A stretch of DNA of 64,000 bases from Populus alba (lineage: Eukaryota; Streptophyta; Magnoliopsida; Malpighiales; Salicaceae): positions 2,178,392 to 2,242,391 of the forward strand of contig NC_133297.1 in the NCBI RefSeq assembly GCF_005239225.2, read 5' to 3'. Below, piece after piece: positions 56,399 through 64,000 of the stretch. A model generated the notes under the pieces. It had not been told where the DNA came from. It worked only from the letters and a program-made list of their open reading frames with translations, and ran no database searches. The position numbers and the translations under genes were made by a program. The stretch's first letter is position 1. Each line of letters opens with the position of its first letter.

Positions 56399-58540
56399 AT
56401 GAACTTGGCCCCTCATACATGGCTATCCTCTCCAAAGCCCAATCTCTCTTTCTTTCACTCTTTACTCAAATCTAACATTGAAACACACAGCCCAAAATCA
56501 GCATTACTTCTGTTTCGTCACTTGCTACAATCCAATCTGAAACCAAATGATTTTACGTTTTCATTAATTCTTAAATCCTTCACTTCAATTCCACTAAATG
56601 AAAAACTAGAAGCCAATCAGATTCATAACCACTTGCTAAAATCTGGGTTTGACCAGTTTGTCTATATAAGCACTGCTCTTCTTGATTTTTACATGAAATT
56701 GGGATGTGTACATTCTGCACGCAACCTGTTTGATCATATGCCTGACAGAGATGTTGTTTCTTGGAATGCGTTGATTTGTGGGTGCTCGCGAAATGGGTAC
56801 GATGTTGATGCTTTGGAGAGTTTTGTTCAAATGCTTCGAGAGGGTTTTTCTCCTCTTCAAACTACTTTGGTTGGTTTGGTTCCGTCTTGTGGACGACGTG
56901 AGTTTGTGTTTCAAGGGAGGTCTATTCATGGGTTTGGTATCAAGACTGGTATTGATCTGGATTCTCAAGTGAAAAACGCACTTACGTATATGTATGCTAA
57001 ATCCGGGGACTTGGAAGCGGCTGAGCTTTTGTTTGAAGAATTAGAGGACAAAAGTGTTGTTTCTTGGAATACCATGATTGGTGCTTATGCTGGAAATGGT
57101 TTCTTTAATGAGTCAATGCTTGTGTTTAAACGAATGGTAGAGGAAAAAGTGGAGGTCAACCCAGTTACTATTATGAGCCTTTTAGCAGCAAATATTAGTC
57201 CTGAACTGATCCATTGTTATGCCATCAAAACTGGACTTCTCAATAATGGCTCAGTAGTTACTTCACTAGTTTGTTTATACGCAAAGTGTGGGATTACTGA
57301 ATTAGCAGAACTGCTTTACTGGTCTTTTCCACAGAAAAACTTGGTTTCATTAACTGCAATTATTTCGAGCTATGCTGAAAAAGGAAACATGGATTTGGTG
57401 GTGGAGTGTTTTTCTAGAATGCAGCAGTTGGACATGAAACTGGATTCAGTTGCTATGGTTAGCATCCTTCATGGAATCACAGACCCTTCTCATATGAGTA
57501 TCGGAATTGCTTTCCATGGCTATGCATTAAAGAATGGTTTGGATACCCATAATTTGGTTTCTAACGGGCTAATAAGTATGTACTTCAAGTTCAATGACAT
57601 AGAAGCTGCATTCTCTTTGTTTTATGAAATGCCTGAAAAACCATTAATCAGTTGGAATTCGGTTATATCTGGCTGTGTGCAGGCTGGAAGGGCGAGCGAT
57701 GCCATGAAGTGTTTCTGTCAAATGAAGATGTTTGGACTTAGTCCTGATACTATTACTGTTGCTAGTTTACTGACTGGTTGTTCCCAACTCGGATACCTAC
57801 GGTTAGGGGAGAGACTTCACAACTACATTCTTAGAAACAACCTAGAAGTGGAAGACTTTGTTGGGACGTCTCTTATAGACATGTATACCAAGTGTGGAAG
57901 CATTCTGCTCGCAGAAAGGGTATTCAAAAGCATCAGAGAACCGTGTGTAGCTACTTGGAACACTATGATTTCAGGCTATAGTTGGTATGGCCTGGAACAT
58001 AATGCTCTAAATTGTTACTCTAAAATGCGAGAACAAGGGCTAGAGCCTGATAGAATAACTTTCTTGGGAGTTTTAGCTGCTTGTATCCACGGTGGTCTTC
58101 TTCATGAAGGGAAAAAGCACTTCCAGATCATGAAAGAAGAATTTGGTATGGTACCAAATTTGCAACACTGTGCTTGCATGGTTGGTCTCCTAGGCCGTGC
58201 AGGTTTATTTGAGGAAGCATTATTATTCATCAAGAACATGGAATCCGAGCCTGATTCTGCAGTGTGGGGTGCTTTGCTTAATGCATGTTGCATCCATCAA
58301 GAGATCAAACTTGGAGAATGTTTGGCCAAGAAGTTATATTTATTGGATTACAAAAATTGTGGGCTCTATGTATTGATGTCAAATCTTTATGCAGCCACAA
58401 ATAGGTGGAATGATGCTGCAAAGATGAGGGAAATAATGAAAGATATTGGTGGGGATGGCACTTCAGGAGTCAGTCAAATTGAAGTAACTTCATCACGAGA
58501 AATGGATCCAGACTTGTACCAAGAATTCCTTCCATTCTAA
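56399..58540 (+). CDS. Pentatricopeptide repeat protein, PLS class with E domain, 713 aa, intronless
   Basis: One uninterrupted ORF, as usual for plant PPR genes. Repeats of 31-36 residues fill residues ~35-600, with motif phrases such as FDHMPDRDVVSWNALICGCS, TALLDFYMKLGCV, GTSLIDMYTKCGSI and ATWNTMISGYSWYGL alternating in P, L and S lengths. The E-type region follows (HCACMVGLLGRAGLFEEALL, VWGALLNACCIHQEIKLGE, YVLMSNLYAATNRWNDAAKM). No DYW deaminase domain is present; the chain ends soon after. Such proteins bind organelle RNA one base per repeat and, in the E class, usually help C-to-U editing by recruiting a deaminase in trans. The first residues could be a mitochondrial or plastid presequence; the target RNA is unknown. 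No defects. Confidence 0.92.
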   Translation: MNLAPHTWLSSPKPNLSFFHSLLKSNIETHSPKSALLLFRHLLQSNLKPNDFTFSLILKSFTSIPLNEKLEANQIHNHLLKSGFDQFVYISTALLDFYMKLGCVHSARNLFDHMPDRDVVSWNALICGCSRNGYDVDALESFVQMLREGFSPLQTTLVGLVPSCGRREFVFQGRSIHGFGIKTGIDLDSQVKNALTYMYAKSGDLEAAELLFEELEDKSVVSWNTMIGAYAGNGFFNESMLVFKRMVEEKVEVNPVTIMSLLAANISPELIHCYAIKTGLLNNGSVVTSLVCLYAKCGITELAELLYWSFPQKNLVSLTAIISSYAEKGNMDLVVECFSRMQQLDMKLDSVAMVSILHGITDPSHMSIGIAFHGYALKNGLDTHNLVSNGLISMYFKFNDIEAAFSLFYEMPEKPLISWNSVISGCVQAGRASDAMKCFCQMKMFGLSPDTITVASLLTGCSQLGYLRLGERLHNYILRNNLEVEDFVGTSLIDMYTKCGSILLAERVFKSIREPCVATWNTMISGYSWYGLEHNALNCYSKMREQGLEPDRITFLGVLAACIHGGLLHEGKKHFQIMKEEFGMVPNLQHCACMVGLLGRAGLFEEALLFIKNMESEPDSAVWGALLNACCIHQEIKLGECLAKKLYLLDYKNCGLYVLMSNLYAATNRWNDAAKMREIMKDIGGDGTSGVSQIEVTSSREMDPDLYQEFLPF

Positions 58541-59236
58541 TTTCTGTAAAAATTCAGCAGGTTTTATTATTATTATTATTATTATTTTTTTAGTTTAACG
58601 TGGGTGTCTGGGCCAACTTGCGCGCACCTCGACTAATCCCACGGGCCCTGAAGTTAACGACCATGTAAGCCTCCAGTGGCTATCATATGAGCAACCTAAG
58701 GCTCGAATCTGAGACCACAGAAGGAGTTAACTTGTACATACCTTTTCAGCTGGGTTTTTTATTAGTATTAGGATTAATTTATACACAACTTTAATTAATT
58801 TTATAAATTTTAAATTAATAATTTTATAAATTTTTAATAACATGAGATTTATAACTCAACCGAGCCTGATAACATCTAAATTTTTTTTGTTTTATGGGTG
58901 GGTGTTTAAGCGCAGGCTGTCTGCCGTGGGCCGAGTAGAAGACTTATGACCCATAATTGGTCAGTACAGGATCCAGATCTAAAAAGACTTGAATTTGTCC
59001 ACGCAAATCTGACATGTGGCATCTACGAAATTCCAGTTTATTTTATGTTTTTTAATTCGTTTGTGTCTGACAACAGTCATCCGCTAAAAAAAGCCAAACT
59101 TAAAAGAGTTCCAATTTCAAATTTTGAGCTTGGCGCTCTTCATTTTACCAATCCCTCTATTTCAAAAAATAAAAAACCCTAAAACTCTCATTTCTCTCTG
59201 TTTCGGGGAAAAAAGAAGGAAAAAAATAGCAGCAAA
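58541..59236. other. Spacer between PPR and VID27-like genes
   Basis: Contains a SINE (58567-58735), then AT-rich DNA, and from about 59060 the probable promoter and leader of the next gene. Confidence 0.5.
58567..58735 (-). mobile_element. Au-like SINE, 5' part diverged, (TAA)n tail
   Basis: Minus-strand reading: box B-like AGATTCGAGCC (plus ~58699-58709), then the Au-SINE 3' hallmark GGATTAGTCGAGGTGCGCGC and GCCCAGACACCCACG. An A-rich and (AAT)n tail follows (plus 58567-58592). Box A could not be placed with confidence, so the 5' end is truncated or diverged. Confidence 0.75.
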
Positions 59237-62200
59237 ATGGGGGGTTCTCATAGCCGTGAAGATCTAGAGCTCTCAGACTCGGACGCAGAGTCCCAACAAG
59301 AAGAAGAAGATAGCTACCAAGATGTCAGCACTGAAACCCCAGAAAAATCATCATCCGCCGGAAGAAACAGACCCATAACTCCATCTTCTTTTGATGAAGT
59401 TGAATCCAAGCTTAAAGCCTTAAAACTCAAATACCCTTCAACAGCAACCCAAAGCCAGCAAAGCCCTAACCCTAATTTTAAAAATGGTGTCAAACTTTAC
59501 CTTCATATCGGCGGTAACACCCCCAAAGCCAAATGGGTTACTTCAGAGAAGTTGACTTCTTATTCTTTCATCAAGACCTCAAAAATTAATTGTCAAAATG
59601 AAGAGGAGGAGGAGGAGGAGGAGGAGGAGTCAGAATCTGAAGAAGTTGCCTGGTGGGTTTTGAAGGTTAGTACTAAAATTAGAGCGAAAGTCGCTGTTGA
59701 GATGCAATTAAAGACATTTAAGGAACAGCGCCGCGTTGATTTTGTTGCTGAAGGTGTGTGGGCTATGAAGTTTTTTAGCGATGAGGATTATAAGCTTTTT
59801 AATAGTAAGTATCAGGATTGTTTGTTTGAGAATACTTTTGGGTATGAGTCGAATGAAGCAAACAAGGTTAAAGTTTATGGGAAGGATTTTGTTGGGTGGG
59901 CGGACCCAGGAAAGGCAGATGATTCTATGTGGGAGGATGCAGAGGATGAGTTCTTGAAAAGCCCTGGATCTGCGACTGCGAGTAGAAATCAGGATTTGAG
60001 AGAGGAATTTGAGGAGGCGGCCAATGGAGGGATACAGAGCTTGGCATTGGGTGCGTTGGATAATAGTTTCTTGGTGGGTGATTCAGGGATTCAGGTTGTT
60101 AAGAATTTTAGCCATGGGATTCATGGGAAAGGTGTTTATGTCAATTTTGGAGGTGGGAGTCATAGTAGTGGTTCGAATTTGGTACATTCAACCCCTAAAA
60201 AGGCGCTTCTTATGCGGGCTGAGACTAATATGTTGCTTATGAGTCCGATGAACGAAGGGAAATTGCATTCTACTGGTTTGCATCAGCTTGATATTGAGAC
60301 TGGGAAGATTATTACCGAGTGGAAGTTTGAAAAGGATGGAACTGATATTACCATGAGGGATATTGCAAATGATAGCAAGGGAGCACAATTGGATCCGTCA
60401 GGATCGACATTTTTGGGGTTGGATGACAATAGGCTTTGCAGGTGGGATATGCGTGACCGGCATGGGATCGTTCAAAATCTTGCTTCAGCTAATACTCCTG
60501 TCCTGAATTGGACTCAAGGGCATCAGTTTTCTAGAGGGACTAACTTCCAGTGCTTTGCTAGCACTGGTGATGGATCAATTGTTGTTGGGTCTCTTGATGG
60601 GAAGATTCGATTGTATTCAACCAATTCTATGAGGCAGGCAAAAACAGCTTTTCCTGGCCTGGGATCACCTATTACTCATGTTGATGTTACCTTTGATGGG
60701 AAGTGGATATTGGGCACCACTGATACTTATATGATCCTTATCTGCTCTCTTTTCACAGACAAGGATGGTAAGACAAAGACTGGTTTTAATGGTCGTATGG
60801 GTAACAGGATTGCAGCTCCAAGATTGTTGAAGCTGACTCCTTTGGATTCACATCTGGCTGGCGTTAATAACAAGTTCCAAAAGGCTCAGTTCTCTTGGGT
60901 AAGTAGACTTATATCCCTTTGCACAGAGTTGTCAATGCTTGTGTTGCATCTTCTGTTTAATGCATATGATATGTATGCAGTCCTCCCATGGCCATTAGAT
61001 GCATGAGTTATTGGTGATACATGACATAACCAAATTCCTTTTTCTTTATTACCTTTTCATCAATGCCTAGACAGTTCAATATGTGAATCATTTACTTTAA
61101 ATTCCAAGCTTTGGTGGTTCCTTCAGGAAAACTTTTCTGGATAAACATAATGAAAATGGTTGTTAATGGTGTTCACCTTATTTTGGTCGGGTCTCCATTT
61201 TACTAATTGTTTTCCTTCTTTACATAATATCTACTTGTCCATATGCAATGCTTATGGATTTGTTGTGCTAGTGAAACAAATTAGATTTAGTAGAAACTTA
61301 AATGGAGTTGTTGCTTTGATGTTTATTTGCTTCTTCAGAGAGTTTTAAGGAGGAGGAAAATGGTTCTCTTAGCAGGTATTTCAGTTGGTTTTCTAACTGT
61401 TAGAGCCCTTGCCAGGCTCCAACACACGGTTTTCTACTAATTTTTATTTTTTATCTACAACATGGAAAAACAGTCTTCAAGTAATGTGAGAGGACCATTT
61501 TACATTATAATTCATGTTGCACCTAAGAATGTCTTGCCATGTATGTTTTTCAGAAGTTTATATTTTAGACCCCATTTGTTTGCTGGAAAGTATTTTTTTT
61601 TTGGAAAGTGAATTCTGAGAAAGTATTTTCTGATGTTTGGTAGTGTGATGAAAAATAAGTTGGAAAACACTTTTTAGTATTTGATTATGTCATGAAAAAT
61701 AAGCTGGAAAATAAGTTATTAATATTTTATTTTTCTCAAATTTATTAAAATAATAAAGGAACAAATCTTACAAATTAAAAAGTTGAATGAGAAAAAAAAT
61801 TGAAAAAAATATAATTTCATAAATTATCTCAAATAAAATAAATAATAATCAAAATAATAAAGATCAAATCTAAAAAAATAAAAAAAATTGAAAGATGAAG
61901 AAATTAAAATAATAATAATTAACATTTCATAATTTATTTTAAATAAAATAAGTAACAATCAAAAGAATAAGGACTAAATTTGATAGATAAAAAAATTTAA
62001 TTAAAAAATAATAAGGGAAAATCAAATAGCAATTATAAAAATGAAGACCAAAGTTAATATAAAAATTTAATTTTAATGGATGAAATTGAAAAACAAATAT
62101 TCAAAATAAAATATATATAGCAATCAAAAGTTTGAGAACTAAATTTGATATAATTAGTAAATAATATAACATTTCTAAATTTTTCATAACTTTCAGAAAG

Positions 62201-63539
62201 TGTTTTCCGTTCAAAATAAAAGGAAAACACTTTTCTAGAAACTAAGCCAAATTTTCATTTGACTGGAAAGTGTTTTCCGTTGATCAACTTTTCTAATGAC
62301 AAACAAACACAAAAAAGTTTGGAAAGTGGTTTTCCAGAAACCACTTTGTGAGAAACAAACATAGCCTTAGAATTATGAGGTGTCCAGGAGTGTGTGGCTT
62401 TACCCCCTGTATGTAGATGAAAGATTGCTCTATGCGATCTTATTCTGTTGAAAGGGTGTGGGAATGATGCTTGTAGCATACTTGCTTCACATGCCACTGA
62501 ATTCTTGAGGATTAGAATATGTTATGGGATTAGTTGGTTTACTGCAAGGGATGTTTCTTCTTGTTGCATGAGCATTTGATTCAATATGTTTATGTCCTGA
62601 TTGTTTAGCTAAGAAGGTCGTCTTTTTTTTAGTTATCTTCTCAATAGTTTTGAATCCTTCTAGCAATGCTCTGTGCCCAACTTCTGTATTTCCCATTTAA
62701 CGATATAAAAATTCACCCAGTTTTGACTGCTTGATGAAATTCACCAAAAACAGAAGTTAGAAATTTATATATTCCTAGAACTCAACGCTGAAGCCTTAGT
62801 TGGAAGCCAAGTATTATGGAGTAGAAAGATGGCTGTTCATCAATCAAGTTTCATCAAGACCTCCACCATTTAAAGACCATGGTCATATTTCAGCAACCAA
62901 AATGATAATGCATGGCACTGGATTGTGTCTGAAGTTGTGGATTTATGTGTAAAGTGGTGTGTAGTGTGCCTTTGTTGCGTTACTTTGTTAATCTGAAACT
63001 TGTTCAGTTGAACCTTATACATCTGAAATTGCATAATGAGCATTCACAACAGGTCTTAATTGCACAACAATATACTTTAGTAACTATCCATTTTAGTTTT
63101 TGTCGATATACACTCTTGCACTTAAGTCAAACGAAATAGCTGTTCTGGGATTCGCTTGCAAACTTGGCTCCTTTTCTCCTGCTGTACCTGCATATCTTTC
63201 CGTGACTGCCTTTACAGATGAAAAGTTCAACATTATTCAAGTTTAAAAATTTTGCAGGTCACAGAGAATGGGAAGCAGGAGCGCCATTTGGTTGCAACTG
63301 TAGGCAAATTTAGTGTGATTTGGAACTTCCAGCAGGTAAAGAATGGCTCCCATGAGTGCTATCGTAATCAAGAGGGCTTGAAGAGCTGCTACTGCTACAA
63401 GATAGTCCTTAAGGATGACTCCATTGTTGATAGCCGTTTCATGCATGACAAGTTTGCAGTCAGCGATTCTCCAGAGGCTCCACTGGTGATTGCAACCCCC
63501 ATGAAAGTCAGCTCTTTCAGCATATCAAGCAGGCGCTGA
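59237..63539 (+). CDS. VID27/DEM-like protein (vacuolar import and degradation 27 family), 2 exons, 647 aa
   Basis: Exons 59237-60898 and 63258-63539 join in frame (SW|VTENG). The N-terminus MGGSHS carries Gly2, Ser5 and His4 and may be N-myristoylated (inference). An acidic start is followed by the conserved [17 protein letters not shown], a poly-Glu tract near residue 122 from a GAG/GGA repeat (59602-59630), a PH-like middle part ([20 protein letters not shown]), and the C-terminal VID27 beta-propeller ([74 protein letters not shown]). Length is close to the Arabidopsis homologues I recall (about 648 aa). Tomato DEM, a relative, is needed for meristem and embryo organisation. Molecular role is not settled. 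The 2359-bp intron contains a transposon. Confidence 0.9.
61568..62366. mobile_element. 799-bp Harbinger-like non-autonomous element in the VID27-like intron
   Basis: Flanked by TTA at 61565-61567 and 62367-62369. Left end GACCCCATTTGTTTG; right end reverse-complemented GGCTATGTTTGTTTC. These are imperfect inverted repeats sharing TTTGTTT. GGAAAGT/ACTTTCC words cluster at both ends as subterminal repeats. No transposase ORF. The right ~350 bp matches 1-369 of the window. PIF/Harbinger assignment is inferred from the TTA duplication. Confidence 0.65.
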
Positions 63540-64000
63540 TCGCTGAATTACTTCTCTTTAGTTGATCACTTTCTCAGTGTCGCAAATGCTTTTCTAAAAC
63601 TTCTGTATTGTATTTTTCGTTGCTGTTTAAGTAGGTATGTTTGGATTAATCTTCCAGGAAGACTGATGTCTGATTTTACTGTATTTGGAGTTTTGCAACA
63701 CTTTGCTAGTAATTTGATGTCTCCTCGCATCTTATTGTTGTATTACCTCGTTGAATCCGAAGCTCCTGTCTTCAGCAGGATGAAGTACTGTCATTGTGAT
63801 TTCTTGTCCTTCTCTCCTTTTCTACTCGCTGTTGAGGAGTTAGGCTCCCTGGCTGTTTGATTGGCCATCACAAATTTAGTGGGACTTAGCGGGACCATGT
63901 TATCGTCATTTCTTTTTATGGATGAGTTCTTATTTTGGATGGTAGTTATATACGTGGCTATGGTGGATGCCTTTAGTTACGTCTCGCTGAGAGAGAGAGA
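63540..64000. other. 3' flank of the VID27-like gene
   Basis: Probable 3' UTR for the first ~200 bases, then mixed-composition DNA with a 64-codon ORF of no known family. A GA tract begins at the window edge (63989). Confidence 0.45.

Noticed and set aside
56636..56968. Minus-strand ORF within the PPR gene
   Set aside because: Shadow of the repeat-encoding strand.

Overview
This is nuclear DNA of a dicot plant, most likely poplar or another member of the Salicaceae. The clues are very AT-rich intergenic DNA, GT-AG introns, typical plant gene families and one miniature repeat family, seen here in about eleven copies, that I know as abundant in Populus. The species call rests on recognition, not on a search. 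No CRISPR array, operon, rRNA or convincing tRNA gene is present.

Layout. (1) 1-7.9 kb: a 5-exon glutamate receptor-like channel gene (1340-5242, +). It is followed by a duplicated 3' flank with a decayed Ty1/Copia reverse-transcriptase fragment between the two copies. (2) 7.9-13.4 kb: a 12-exon NDR-type AGC kinase gene (+), with an Au-like SINE and a 79-bp tandem duplication around exon 11. (3) 15.7-18.2 kb: a COR27/COR28-like clock and cold regulator (+) with two evening elements and a G-box upstream. (4) 18.2-35.5 kb: a gene-poor stretch of miniature transposons, decayed TRIM pieces, SINEs and microsatellites. (5) 35.7-38.6 kb: a 9-exon CYP707A (ABA 8'-hydroxylase) gene (+) with an overlapping upstream ORF. 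(6) 38.6-42.4 kb: repeats plus a GC-richer island I cannot identify. (7) 42.4-44.4 kb: a 4-exon plastid-type thioredoxin-like gene (-). (8) 44.4-50.6 kb: gene-poor, with a diverged minisatellite and a SINE. (9) 50.6-51.7 kb: a 4-exon sterol carrier protein 2 gene (+). (10) 53.1-55.6 kb: two dead genes, an alpha-amylase pseudogene (+) carrying a complete TRIM retrotransposon, and a kelch/F-box-like fragment (-). (11) 56.4-58.5 kb: an intronless PLS-class PPR gene (+). (12) 59.2-63.5 kb: a 2-exon VID27/DEM-like gene (+) whose intron holds a 799-bp Harbinger-like element. A second copy of that element is cut by the left window edge.

The genes are independent transcription units and do not form a pathway. 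GLR, CYP707A and COR27 all touch stress, calcium, ABA or clock signalling, but nothing here shows joint regulation. I found no clearly new biological system. The most useful observations are the intact TRIM in a dead amylase, a duplicated splice donor that would truncate the NDR kinase, the paired evening elements, and the uORF overlapping the CYP707A start.
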